Assembly: GCA_963783195.1 (NCBI GenBank)
Contig: CAWAMV010000004.1
Location: 1,922,001-1,986,000 of the forward strand
Source: Croceibacterium_B sp963783195
GTDB taxonomy: Bacteria; Pseudomonadota; Alphaproteobacteria; Sphingomonadales; Sphingomonadaceae
Length of the DNA: 64,000 nucleotides
Direction of reading: 5' to 3'
Shown piece after piece: positions 1-8,162 of this stretch. The notes beneath the pieces are model-generated. The model saw only the letters and a list, made by a program, of their open reading frames with translations, had not been told where the DNA came from and made no database searches. The position numbers were made by a program, and so were the translations under genes. Position 1 is the first letter of the stretch. Each line of letters begins with the position of its first letter.

Positions 1-182
1 GCGAAGCACCGAAGATCGGCCCGCACCGTGACGCCATGCGCACGCGGCTGGCGGAACTGCTCGGCGTCGAGACGGGACAGGTCAGCGTGAAGGCCACGAC
101 CACCGAACGCCTCGGCTTTACCGGCCGCGGCGAGGGAATTGCCGCGCAGGCGGTTGCGACGATGTTCGCGCTTGGAGATTGA
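1..182 (+). CDS. ispF: 2-C-methyl-D-erythritol 2,4-cyclodiphosphate synthase, C-terminal end (IspF or bifunctional IspDF); 5' end outside window
   Basis: Only about the last 59 residues are present, read from base 3 to the TGA at 180-182. The segment ERLGFTGRGEGIAAQAV is the conserved IspF tail, which closes the active site on the cytidine diphosphate side. IspF converts 4-diphosphocytidyl-methylerythritol 2-phosphate to the cyclic diphosphate in the non-mevalonate isoprenoid pathway. In many alphaproteobacteria it is fused behind IspD; the window cannot show whether that holds here. The next gene starts four bases after the stop, so they are probably cotranscribed. Confidence 0.9.
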   Translation, partial: EAPKIGPHRDAMRTRLAELLGVETGQVSVKATTTERLGFTGRGEGIAAQAVATMFALGD

Positions 183-186
183 TCGC

Positions 187-726
187 ATGAACCTGAAAAC
201 GCCGCTGGCATCCGCCCTCGCCATCGTCGCCCTTGCCAGCGCCAGCACGGCCGGCGCGCAGGCCCCGGTCGCGCCCTGCCTGACCGAGCAGGAGGTCTCC
301 GGCCTCGTCGTCTACGCGATGCCGAGCGTGATAGACGCGACGCAGACGACTTGCTCCAGTCAGCTGTCCGGCCGCGGATTTCTCGCCACCGGCGGTTCGG
401 GAATGGCCGACCGCTACGCTGCGAAGGGCGACGCGACCTGGCCGGAGGCCAAATCCGCCTTCTTCAAGCTCGGCAAGCTCAAGCCCAAGGACACCCAGCT
501 TTTCGCGCAACTTCCCGACGAGGCGGTCCGCCCCCTGCTCGACGCCTTGATCGTCCAGATGGTCTCGCAGGAGATAAAGCCGGGTTCCTGCCGGAACATA
601 GAGCGCCTGGTGCAGGTTCTGGACATGCTGGAACCCGATCAGGCCGGCGCGCTGTCCGGCGTTATCGCCTCGCTCGCGCTGACCGGGGACAAGGAGGTCA
701 AGATGTGCCCGGCGAAACCATCGTGA
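187..726 (+). CDS. exported hypothetical protein
   Basis: The 179-residue product starts at the ATG at 187, just after the ispF stop. It opens with a signal peptide (MNLKTPLASALAIVALASAS, cleavage likely after AGA-QA near residue 25). The mature part has four cysteines (near 32, 57, 149 and 171), which could form disulfides in the periplasm. No enzymatic motif is recognised. A longer reading from 139 would place residues before a good signal peptide and overlap ispF, so it was not chosen. The stop overlaps the GTG start of cinA, so translation is probably coupled. Function unknown. Confidence 0.75.
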   Translation: MNLKTPLASALAIVALASASTAGAQAPVAPCLTEQEVSGLVVYAMPSVIDATQTTCSSQLSGRGFLATGGSGMADRYAAKGDATWPEAKSAFFKLGKLKPKDTQLFAQLPDEAVRPLLDALIVQMVSQEIKPGSCRNIERLVQVLDMLEPDQAGALSGVIASLALTGDKEVKMCPAKPS

Positions 727-1220
727 GCCAATCGCTCCTGCCGCAGGACGTGATCGATCTCGCCCGCCGGGTGGTCGAGGAAAACCGCGCCGCCGGCCGC
801 AGGATCGCCCTGGCTGAAAGCTGTACCGGCGGGCTCGTTGCCGCGGCGCTGACCGAAATCCCCGGGTCCTCCGCCGTGCTCGACCGGGGATTCGTGACCT
901 ATTCGAATGAAGCCAAGCGTGAGACGCTGGGCGTGTCCAATGACGTCATCGAGGCCTTCGGCGCGGTGTCGATCGCCTGCGTCTATGCCATGGCGCAGGG
1001 CGCGCTGGAAAACAGCGATGCGGACGTGGCCGTGGCGATCAGCGGCATTGCGGGCCCCGACGGAGGCACGCCGCAAAAGCCGGTCGGAACGGTCGTGTTC
1101 GCCCGCGCACTGCGCAACAGCGAGGAACGGGAAGCGGAATCGAAGCTGTTCTCAGCCGAGGACCGCGGCGGCGTGCGCCATCAGGCCACGCTGGTCGCGC
1201 TCGAGCTCCTCTTGCCGTAA
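723..1220 (+). CDS. cinA: CinA-family protein, stand-alone C-terminal domain (nicotinamide-nucleotide amidohydrolase type)
   Basis: The 165-residue product matches the CinA C-terminal (PncC) domain: AESCTGGLVAAALTEIPGSS holds the catalytic serine, followed by the ISGIAGPDGGTPQKPVGTV segment. The family deamidates nicotinamide mononucleotide in pyridine nucleotide salvage. The N-terminal MoCF/COG1058 domain of long CinA proteins is absent, as is common in Proteobacteria. The start is the GTG at 723, which overlaps the preceding TGA; in-frame sequence further upstream lies inside the previous gene. Its 3' end overlaps the convergent ratA-like gene by 40 bases. Confidence 0.88.
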   Translation: MSQSLLPQDVIDLARRVVEENRAAGRRIALAESCTGGLVAAALTEIPGSSAVLDRGFVTYSNEAKRETLGVSNDVIEAFGAVSIACVYAMAQGALENSDADVAVAISGIAGPDGGTPQKPVGTVVFARALRNSEEREAESKLFSAEDRGGVRHQATLVALELLLP

Positions 1221-1639
1221 AGCTCTTCCGCCCGCGTTTCGAACGCGGCGACCATCTTGCGGAACGCGCGGTCGAAGTATTGCCCCGCCAATGCCTCGAA
1301 CATCATGTTCTTGAACTTGAAATCGACGCAGAAGTGGATCTCGCAGCCTTCTTCGGTCGGCTCGAAGGTCCAGACGTTGTCGAGGTCCTTCAATGGCCCG
1401 TCGACGTAGACCACCTCGATCTCGCGCGGGCGTTTCTTGTAGACCTTGCTGGTGAATTTCTCGCGCAGCGCCTTGAAGCCGACCAGCATGTCGGCAACCA
1501 TCTCGGTTTCGCTGTCGGACCTGACCCGGGTGGCGACGACCCACGGCAGGAACTCGCCATAGCGGTCGACATCGGCCACCAGGTCGAACATTTCCTCGCA
1601 GCTGTAGGGCAGCCGCCGCGTCTCTCTGATGCCGGGCAT
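1181..1639 (-). CDS. ratA: RatA/COQ10-family START-like protein
   Basis: The product of 152 residues is a one-domain SRPBCC (START-like) protein. The start PYSCEEMFDLVADVDRYGEF and the middle FTSKVYKKRPREIEVVY are characteristic of the RatA/COQ10 polyketide-cyclase-like family. In E. coli the homologue is called RatA and is reported to block ribosome subunit joining; in mitochondria Coq10 binds ubiquinone. In alphaproteobacteria a coenzyme Q chaperone role is at least as likely. The C-terminal 13 codons are antisense to the end of cinA. It lies downstream of lipA on the same strand and may share its transcript. Confidence 0.85.
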   Translation of the reverse strand: MPGIRETRRLPYSCEEMFDLVADVDRYGEFLPWVVATRVRSDSETEMVADMLVGFKALREKFTSKVYKKRPREIEVVYVDGPLKDLDNVWTFEPTEEGCEIHFCVDFKFKNMMFEALAGQYFDRAFRKMVAAFETRAEELYGKRSSSATSVA

Positions 1640-1668
1640 CAGTTGATGAGGCTCGCGGCCGCTACACT

Positions 1669-1689
1669 CCCCTCCCCGGCGGGGAGGGG
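1669..1689. repeat. GC-rich hairpin between lipA and the ratA-like gene
   Basis: A perfect 9-base inverted repeat, CCCCTCCCC then GGC then GGGGAGGGG, lies in the gap between two minus-strand genes. It could be an extragenic palindrome or a weak terminator/attenuator. No T-run follows on the minus strand, so plain intrinsic termination is not supported. Confidence 0.45.
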
Positions 1690-1721
1690 CTTTCTTGAGC
1701 CGAGATGGCGGATCGGACCTG

Positions 1722-2648
1722 TCACGCGCCCAGCTTCGCCAGTTTGGCTTCGCGGGCGGCCTTCATTTCGGTGAAGTCCTTGCCGGCGTGGTAGCTGGAA
1801 CGGGTCAGCGGGCTTGAGGCGACCTGAAGGAAACCCTTGGCCCGGGCAATCGCGCCATAGGCGTCGAACACCTTGGGCTCGACGAAATCCTCGACCTTCG
1901 CGTGCCTGGGCGTCGGCTGCAGGTACTGGCCCATGGTGAGGAAGTCGACGTCCGCGCTGCGCATGTCGTCCATGACCTGGTGGACCTCGAGCCGCTGTTC
2001 GCCCAATCCCAGCATGATGCCGCTCTTGGTAAAGATCAGCGGATCGTGGGCTTTCACTTCTTCGAGCAGGCGCAGCGAGGCGTAGTAGCGCGCGCCCGGG
2101 CGGATCGTGGGATAGAGCCGCGGGACCGTTTCGAGGTTGTGGTTGTAGACGTCGGGGCCCGCTTCGCAGATCGCCTCCACCGCAGGGCGCATCTTGCCGC
2201 GAAAATCGGGGGTGAGGATCTCGATCGTCGTGTTCGGTGTCTCGCGCCGCAGCGCTTCGATCACCTTGACGAACTGCCCCGCCCCGCCGTCCGGCAAGTC
2301 ATCGCGGTCCACGCTGGTGATGACGATGTGTTCGAGACCCAGCTTGGCCGCCGCGGTGGCGACATGCTCGGGCTCGAGCGGGTCGACGATGCGCGGCATG
2401 CCGGTCTTGACGTTGCAGAACGCGCAGGCGCGGGTGCAGACGTCGCCCAGGATCATGACCGTCGCATGCTTCTTGGTCCAGCACTCGCCGATGTTCGGGC
2501 AGGCCGCTTCCTCGCACACGGTGTTGAGGCTGAGATCGCGCATCAACTGGCGCGTCTCGTGATAGCCCTTGCTGACCGGGGCCTTGACGCGAATCCAGTC
2601 GGGCTTGCGTTGCCGTTCGGGACGAGGAGCGCTCGCGAGGTCGTTCAT
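1722..2648 (-). CDS. lipA: lipoyl synthase LipA
   Basis: Radical-SAM enzyme of 308 residues that inserts two sulfurs into octanoyl groups on the E2 and GcvH lipoyl domains. Both iron-sulfur clusters are visible: the auxiliary cluster motif C-x4-C-x5-C in CEEAACPNIGEC, and the radical SAM C-x3-C-x2-C in CTRACAFC. The conserved C-terminal arginine-serine segment (SSPLTRSSYHAG) is present. The start is the ATG at 2648 (MNDLASAP); an upstream in-frame start at 2744 would add 32 low-quality residues and overlap the divergent carbonic anhydrase gene. The two genes face away from each other with about 95 bases between them. Confidence 0.97.
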   Translation of the reverse strand: MNDLASAPRPERQRKPDWIRVKAPVSKGYHETRQLMRDLSLNTVCEEAACPNIGECWTKKHATVMILGDVCTRACAFCNVKTGMPRIVDPLEPEHVATAAAKLGLEHIVITSVDRDDLPDGGAGQFVKVIEALRRETPNTTIEILTPDFRGKMRPAVEAICEAGPDVYNHNLETVPRLYPTIRPGARYYASLRLLEEVKAHDPLIFTKSGIMLGLGEQRLEVHQVMDDMRSADVDFLTMGQYLQPTPRHAKVEDFVEPKVFDAYGAIARAKGFLQVASSPLTRSSYHAGKDFTEMKAAREAKLAKLGA

Positions 2649-2742
2649 ACGGGGGCACTTAGGGAAGCGCCTTGCCTTGCGCAATGCTGCGCGGCCCCCG
2701 GCCGGCTTGCCAGCTGCTTTTTGCAATCCTAGGGGCCGAAGC

Positions 2743-3390
2743 ATGACGAGCGACGCACCCCCTCTCGACGGCCTTCTCGAAGGCTACCGCCGTTTCCGCG
2801 AAGGCCACTGGGAAGAAGAGCGTGAGCGCTGGGCCGCACTGGCCGAGGGCCAGTCTCCGAAAACGATGGTCATTTCCTGCTCGGACAGCCGGGTCGATCC
2901 CTCGCAGATCTTCGACGTCGCGCCGGGCGAGCTGTTCGTGGTCCGCAACGTCGCCGCGCTGGTGCCCCCGTTCGAGACCAATCCGGGACGCCATGGCGTC
3001 TCCGCCGCGCTCGAATTCGCAGTCCAGTTCCTCAAGGTGCAGGAAGTCGTCGTGCTGGGCCACGGCATGTGCGGCGGCTGCCAGGCTGCGCTGACGCAGG
3101 ACCTGCACGGCAATCGGCTGGGCGAAGGCGGATTCGTCGCCCACTGGATCGACATGCTCGACGACGTGCGCGACCCCATCGCCGCAGAACTCGGCACCAC
3201 CGGGCGCACGGCGGAGCGGGCGATGGAACTGGCCGCGGTCAAGGTCAGCCTCGCCAACCTGCGCACCTTTCCCTGCATCCAGGAGAAGGAACCGGCCGGG
3301 GAGGTTGCCCTGCGCGGGGCCTACTTCGCGATTTCGGACGGGGTGCTGTATCTGCTCGACGAGGAGAGCGGAGAGTTTCGGGCAGCTTGA
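2743..3390 (+). CDS. can: beta-class carbonic anhydrase
   Basis: The 215-residue product interconverts CO2 and bicarbonate in the cytoplasm. The zinc site is visible: CSDSRVD near residue 45 gives the first Cys and the catalytic Asp/Arg pair, and GHGMCGGC near residue 105 gives the His and second Cys. Length and motifs fit the prokaryotic beta class. The ATG at 2743 was chosen because homology begins shortly after it (LLEGYRRFREGHW); the in-frame extension back to 2569 lies inside antisense lipA. It probably supplies bicarbonate for carboxylations such as carbamoyl phosphate synthesis. Confidence 0.95.
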   Translation: MTSDAPPLDGLLEGYRRFREGHWEEERERWAALAEGQSPKTMVISCSDSRVDPSQIFDVAPGELFVVRNVAALVPPFETNPGRHGVSAALEFAVQFLKVQEVVVLGHGMCGGCQAALTQDLHGNRLGEGGFVAHWIDMLDDVRDPIAAELGTTGRTAERAMELAAVKVSLANLRTFPCIQEKEPAGEVALRGAYFAISDGVLYLLDEESGEFRAA

Positions 3391-3418
3391 GGACCGCCTT
3401 GCGGCGATCTGGCTGCAA

Positions 3419-4021
3419 TCAGATGTTCGAAACAAACCAGATCGTGAAAGCTGCCACCCCAGCCAGTCCGATCATGAGCGCAATGCGGACGATTGCCGGA
3501 TCGCGCGGGGTGACATCCTGAGGAAACGGCAAGGTGAGCGCGCGCAACGGAGCGACGAAGATCACCGTGGCGCTGATTACCCGAAGCCAATCGAGCGCGA
3601 TCCAGCGATGCGTCATGGCGATGGACTCCGGATCGGTCAATGTGTCCCGCGCCGAACCAACCCCGTGATAATACAGCGCCGCATTCATCGGCCAGAAGGA
3701 CACGACTGTCAGAACAAGGATCGCAAGAATGCCGATGGAAGGAAGGCACAACAGCCAGCGATAACGCCACGGCGTTTTCCATCCGGCCACAAGGGCGCCG
3801 AAGCCGGCAATCAGCATTGCTGCCGAAAAGGGAATGAAGAACACACCGGTATCGACGGGCCAGGCTTTGCCATACGGCATCATCGCCAGTGATCTCGGCG
3901 GGTCGGCCCCCCAGGCACCCGCAAGCACGACAAGGTCGAACAGCTTTGCACCCATCAAGGGTCCTGCGACAAGGGCGGCCAGCCACAAGAAGCCACGTGT
4001 GAGCTTTTCCCTGCTTGCCAT
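3419..4021 (-). CDS. integral membrane protein of unknown function
   Basis: About 200 residues with four or five predicted membrane segments: near the N-terminus (FLWLAALVAGPLMG), near 60-80 (FFIPFSAAMLIAGFGALVAG), near 90-110 (WLLCLPSIGILAILVLTVV), and a C-terminal one (IALMIGLAGVAAFTIWFV). The pattern resembles DUF1772-like proteins but the match is not clear. The ATG at 4021 is preceded by GGGGGCGAG, a plausible ribosome site; an alternative ATG at 4033 would add four residues. It is convergent with the carbonic anhydrase gene. Confidence 0.65.
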   Translation of the reverse strand: MASREKLTRGFLWLAALVAGPLMGAKLFDLVVLAGAWGADPPRSLAMMPYGKAWPVDTGVFFIPFSAAMLIAGFGALVAGWKTPWRYRWLLCLPSIGILAILVLTVVSFWPMNAALYYHGVGSARDTLTDPESIAMTHRWIALDWLRVISATVIFVAPLRALTLPFPQDVTPRDPAIVRIALMIGLAGVAAFTIWFVSNI

Positions 4022-4165
4022 TCTCGCCCCCATTTGCCGTTACAGCCCGTCGACGCGATCTTGGCGCGGGCGCGAATTGATGGTGCAAAAGCTGAACGGC
4101 GGCAATCGAATTGCTTTTTTCGACCTTCCTTGCCATCCCCTCCCCCCGCCGCCACATAAGCGCGC

Positions 4166-4873
4166 ATGCCTGAAGCCGAACTCAAGAACATCGCCCTGCT
4201 GATCGACGCCGACAACGCGAGTCATCACGGGATCGACGCAGTCCTCACCGTCCTGGCCGAGCTGGGGCAGGTCAACATCCGCCGTGCCTATGGCAACTGG
4301 GCCAAGCCGGCGCTTTCCAACTGGAACAAGATCACCCACCGCTACGGCCTGCAGCCGATGCAGCAGTTCGACCTGACGCGCGGCAAGAACGCGACCGACA
4401 TGGCGATGACCATCGATGCGATCGACCTGCTGTATGACGGCAAGGTCGACGGGTTCGGGATCATGAGCAGCGACAGCGACTTCACCCCGCTCGTCACGCG
4501 GCTGCGGCAGGACGGGTTGCTCGTCTACGGCTTCGGCAGCTCGAAGGCGCCCGAGGCGTTCAAGACCGCCTGCACCCGCTACATCGACGTCGACCAGCTG
4601 GTGAAGACCGCCGCGCGGCAGGACGACGACAAGTCCGACGAGGAGGTCGATCAGGAACTGCTCGACCTAATCGGTGCCGCTTGGAAGGCCGCAAATCGCG
4701 ACGAGGACGGCTTCGCCAAGCTGCAGGAAGTCGGCCAGATCGCCGGCAACCGGTCGAGCTTCGATGTGCGCAACTATGGCTACAAGCGCCTGTCGGACAT
4801 GCTGCGGGCGATGGGCGACCACTTCAAGCTCGAGCGGCGCGACAGCCAGATGTACGTCAAGCGCCTGCGCTAG
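4166..4873 (+). CDS. NYN domain / LOTUS (OST-HTH) domain protein, putative RNA endonuclease
   Basis: The 235-residue product has two domains. Residues 1-150 are a NYN (PIN-like) nuclease fold with acidic residues in the expected places: LLIDADNAS near 12, the RGKNATDMAMTIDAIDLLY segment near 75, and MSSDSDFTPL near 102. Residues about 165-235 resemble a LOTUS/OST-HTH module (AWKAANRDEDGFAKLQEVG, ending YVKRLR), a winged-helix RNA-binding domain. The same pairing occurs in eukaryotic MARF1/limkain-b1. The bacterial members are poorly characterised; RNA cleavage is inferred from the fold. Confidence 0.88.
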   Translation: MPEAELKNIALLIDADNASHHGIDAVLTVLAELGQVNIRRAYGNWAKPALSNWNKITHRYGLQPMQQFDLTRGKNATDMAMTIDAIDLLYDGKVDGFGIMSSDSDFTPLVTRLRQDGLLVYGFGSSKAPEAFKTACTRYIDVDQLVKTAARQDDDKSDEEVDQELLDLIGAAWKAANRDEDGFAKLQEVGQIAGNRSSFDVRNYGYKRLSDMLRAMGDHFKLERRDSQMYVKRLR

Positions 4874-4932
4874 GCGCGGGCACCTTTGGGTGGTTTCCCC
4901 GTTAAGACCAGCAGGTTCCACGGGGAGACATC

Positions 4933-5727
4933 ATGGTCGACAAGTCCGAAAAGTTCCGCTGGCTCGTGCGCCTCGGCTATGCCGCGCGCGGGCTTACCTA
5001 TCTTCTGCTTGGCTATCTCGCGCTCGGCGCGCGGGCGCCAGACGAGGGCAATACGGCGGTGTTCGACATGCTGCAGGAGGTGCCCGGCGGCAATGTCATC
5101 CTCTACCTCATGGCGCTGGGCCTGATCGCCTATGCCCTGTTCAAGTTCGCCTCCGCCATAGCCGACGTGCAGAACCGGGGGCGCGACAAGAAGGGCATCG
5201 TCAAGCGCATCGGCGACGCCGCGAGCGGGGTGGCCTATTCGGTGCTCGCCTATGCCGCGCTGCAGTTCGCGCAGGGAGACAAGCAGTCGGCCGATAGCGG
5301 CCAGACGCAGGAAAACGTTTCCACGATCATGGACTGGGGCCTCGGCCCGATCCTGATCGGCATCGTCGGCCTCGGCTTCGTCGCCGCGGCCATCATGCAG
5401 GGCAAGAAGGCGGTGACGGCAGATTTCATGAAACGCGTCAGCGCCCAGGCGCCCGCCGCGGTCTCTCCGCTCGGCCGCATCGGTTCGGCCGCGCGGGCGA
5501 TCGTCTTCGCGATCATCGGCTGGTCGCTGGTACAGGCCGCCTGGTTCGACAGCTCGGTCCAGGCAAAGGGACTGGGTGAGGCCCTGATCAGCCTGCGCGA
5601 CAGCGGCTTCGTCTACACGCTGGTGTGCATCGGGCTGATGGTCTTCGGCGCCTTCAGCCTGGTCGTGTCGCGCTATCGCATCATCCCCGATCTCGACGAA
5701 CACAACCTGAAGCCCAGCTTCCGCTGA
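4933..5727 (+). CDS. DUF1206 domain membrane protein
   Basis: The 264-residue inner-membrane protein has three tandem two-helix units, giving about six membrane segments. Each unit begins with a similar pattern (LGYAARGLTYLLLGYLAL, IGDAASGVAYSVLAYAAL, IGSAARAIVFAIIGWSLV), which is the DUF1206 signature. Function is unknown; the family often lies near stress genes. The ATG at 4933 follows GGGGAGACATC, a reasonable ribosome site. Its stop is directly adjacent to the stop of the convergent lipoprotein gene, with no bases between. Confidence 0.9.
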   Translation: MVDKSEKFRWLVRLGYAARGLTYLLLGYLALGARAPDEGNTAVFDMLQEVPGGNVILYLMALGLIAYALFKFASAIADVQNRGRDKKGIVKRIGDAASGVAYSVLAYAALQFAQGDKQSADSGQTQENVSTIMDWGLGPILIGIVGLGFVAAAIMQGKKAVTADFMKRVSAQAPAAVSPLGRIGSAARAIVFAIIGWSLVQAAWFDSSVQAKGLGEALISLRDSGFVYTLVCIGLMVFGAFSLVVSRYRIIPDLDEHNLKPSFR

Positions 5728-6150
5728 TCAGCCGGTACACTGCACGACGCCCTCCGTCCGGTAGAGCGTCGTGCCCTCGCCGTCGGTGAGCTCGATCGAA
5801 CCTTCGAAGCGGTCGCCGTCACGACTGTCGGGGGTGACGGCGAGATCGAGGACACGGTCGTCCGCCAGGTAGCGCGAGCCGGTGCCCTGCCGCAGCTCCT
5901 TGCACTGCGGGTCGAGAGTGAAGGGCACGATCCGGCCGTCGATCTTCATCACCGCCCGGTCCGTCATGGCCATGACGAGCGGCGCGACCGACTTGCCCGA
6001 GGCATAGGCGCAGCTTGCGCCCTGCAGGGCGTTTTCCTCGATGTCCTGGTAGGTTATCGGCTGCGGGTTCACCGAAATGCGCGGCTCTTCCGGGGGCACC
6101 TCGCTGCTACAGGCGGCGAGCAGGAGCGCGAGGGGCAGGCTCCAGCGCAT
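5728..6150 (-). CDS. hypothetical lipoprotein
   Basis: The 140-residue product has a lipoprotein signal peptide with lipobox LLAAC (MRWSLPLALLLAACSS), so it is probably anchored in the outer or inner membrane facing the periplasm. The mature part has no recognised domain; two further cysteines occur in ASCAYAS and DPQCKEL. Its ATG shares one base with the mutL stop (TGATG), so the genes are probably translationally coupled although no functional link to mismatch repair is evident. A much longer reading through antisense frame to 8031 was rejected in favour of this start. Confidence 0.8.
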   Translation of the reverse strand: MRWSLPLALLLAACSSEVPPEEPRISVNPQPITYQDIEENALQGASCAYASGKSVAPLVMAMTDRAVMKIDGRIVPFTLDPQCKELRQGTGSRYLADDRVLDLAVTPDSRDGDRFEGSIELTDGEGTTLYRTEGVVQCTG

Positions 6151-7979
6151 CAATGGCGCCCGAACAGCTTCTCGACGTCGCCCATCGAGAGCTTCACCCA
6201 GGTGGGCCGCCCGTGATTGCATTGCCCGGAGCGCGGCGTGCGCTCCATCTCGCGCAGCAGGGCGTTCATCTCGGCGACCGAAAGAACCCGCCCCGCGCGG
6301 ACCGAACCGTGACAGGCCATCGTGGCGAGAACATGCTCGATCTTCTCTCCCAGAAGCAGCCCCTCGCCGTGCTTGGCGATGTCGTCGGCTAGGTCGGTCA
6401 GCAGGCGTTCGGGATCGGCCTTGCGCAGCGCGGCCGGCATCGCGCGCACCAGCATTGCGCCCGGCCCGAAGCGCTCCATCGACAGGCCGTATTCGGCGAA
6501 CCGTTCGGCCTGGTCCTCGAGCCGGTCGCAGGCGGTTTCGTCGAGCTCGACGACCTCGGGGATCAGCAACGCCTGGCTCGCTGCGACGGTGTCGCCGGTC
6601 CCGGCAGAGCGCAGGCGTTCGAGAACGAGCCGCTCGTGCGCCGCGTGCTGGTCGACGATGACCATCCCGTCGGCCGCCTCGGCCACGATGTAGGTCTGCG
6701 CGATCTGCCCGCGCGCTATGCCGAGCGGGTAGTCCGCCGCATCCTCCGTCACCGGCTCGGCGGCTTCCGCCCTGCCCTGCGGCGCGTCCCTCACCTGCGC
6801 CTCGAATCCGCGCCAGGCGGCCCCGGCGGCACGCACGGAGGACGATGGCGCCGTCCAGTCGCGACCCTGGAAGATCGAGGCCAGTGCAACCGGCTCTTCG
6901 CGCCGCGGCTCCACCTGCCAGCGCCCCATCGCACCGGCATCGGGCGCCTGCGCGCTGCGGCGGTCGCCGGTTGCGAGTGCCTGGCGCAGGCCGGAGACGA
7001 TAAATCCGCGCACTGCGGCGGAATCGCGAAACCGCACCTCGGTCTTGGCCGGATGCACGTTCACGTCGACGTCCTCGCACGGCAGGTCGAGGAACAGCGC
7101 GAGGACCGCGTGCCGGTCGCGGGCAAGCATGTCGGAGTAGGCGCCGCGCACCGCGCCCACCAGCAACCGGTCCTTCACCGGACGGCCGTTGACGAACAGG
7201 TACTGGTGATCGGCCACTCCGCGGTTGTAGGTCGGCAGCCCGGCAACCCCGGTCAGCCGCATGGCGCCCGAGGCAGAGGGACGCTCGAGATCGATCGCCA
7301 CCGAGTTGTCCGCCAGTTCGCGTGCCACGATCAGCGCCACGCGGGCGGCGAGCCCCTCCCCGCCCTGCAGGTCGAACGCCGTCCTGTCGCCATGATCCAG
7401 GCGGAAGGAGATGTCGGGCCGCGCCATGGCGAGCCGCCGGACGACATCGAGGCAGGCGGCATATTCGCTGCGCGCCGTGCGCAGGAACTTTCGCCGCGCA
7501 GGCACCCGGGCGAACAGCTGCTCCATTCGCACGCGCGTGCCCGGCGGCAGTGCGGCGGGGCCTTCCTCGACCAGCGTTCCGTGGTCGACGACGCGTTTCC
7601 AGCCCTGCTCCGCGCCGCGCACGCGGCTCTCGAGCGAAAGCCGGGCGACGCTGCCGATCGAAGGCAGCGCCTCGCCGCGAAAGCCGAGCGTCGCGACCTG
7701 TTCGATCGCCCCTTCTTCTCCGACGAGGTCCACGGGCAGCTTCGATGTGGCATGGCGCTCCAGCGCAAGCGCCAGTTCTTCTACCGACATGCCGCACCCG
7801 TCGTCGGTCACCTCCACCCGGCCAAGCCCTCCGTCGGTCAGCGCCACGGCGATGCGCGTGGCGCCTGCGTCGATGGCGTTTTCGACCAGTTCCTTGAGGG
7901 CCGAGGCCGGCCGTTCGACCACTTCGCCGGCAGCGATGCGGTTGACCAGCGTCTCGGGAAGGCGGCGGATTTGCGGCAT
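6150..7979 (-). CDS. mutL: DNA mismatch repair protein MutL
   Basis: The 609-residue product has the N-terminal GHKL ATPase domain (IRRLPETLVNRIAAGEVVERPAS region, ENAIDAGATRI, DDGCGM, GFRGEAL) and a C-terminal dimerisation domain. The motif DQHAAHERLVLE near residue 443 matches DQHA-x2-E-x4-E, the metal-binding nuclease site of MutL proteins in bacteria lacking MutH. It therefore probably nicks the daughter strand itself. It is transcribed divergently from mreB across about 180 bases that must hold both promoters. Confidence 0.97.
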   Translation of the reverse strand: MPQIRRLPETLVNRIAAGEVVERPASALKELVENAIDAGATRIAVALTDGGLGRVEVTDDGCGMSVEELALALERHATSKLPVDLVGEEGAIEQVATLGFRGEALPSIGSVARLSLESRVRGAEQGWKRVVDHGTLVEEGPAALPPGTRVRMEQLFARVPARRKFLRTARSEYAACLDVVRRLAMARPDISFRLDHGDRTAFDLQGGEGLAARVALIVARELADNSVAIDLERPSASGAMRLTGVAGLPTYNRGVADHQYLFVNGRPVKDRLLVGAVRGAYSDMLARDRHAVLALFLDLPCEDVDVNVHPAKTEVRFRDSAAVRGFIVSGLRQALATGDRRSAQAPDAGAMGRWQVEPRREEPVALASIFQGRDWTAPSSSVRAAGAAWRGFEAQVRDAPQGRAEAAEPVTEDAADYPLGIARGQIAQTYIVAEAADGMVIVDQHAAHERLVLERLRSAGTGDTVAASQALLIPEVVELDETACDRLEDQAERFAEYGLSMERFGPGAMLVRAMPAALRKADPERLLTDLADDIAKHGEGLLLGEKIEHVLATMACHGSVRAGRVLSVAEMNALLREMERTPRSGQCNHGRPTWVKLSMGDVEKLFGRH

Positions 7980-8162
7980 GGGGTGGGCAAGGTAACGGCG
8001 GGCGGATGCAATTTCGAGGCGAGCGGTGCAAAAACCCGTCGATTGCAGTACAAATTTTTAGCCTTTGCGCGGACCTTGGGTTAAGGGAGCGCCGCGCGCC
8101 GGGTTTCCCGGCCTTCTGTCATATCCGCCCCGCGGCATTTCCCGAAAAAGCACGGAACATCG

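Noticed and set aside
1669..1689. Intrinsic terminator
   Set aside because: The stem is strong but no T-run follows on the minus strand where the flanking genes are transcribed, so it is listed only as a hairpin repeat.
6151..8031. Continuation of the lipoprotein frame upstream to 8031
   Set aside because: It runs in another frame through mutL. The lipoprotein signal peptide at 6150 marks the true start.
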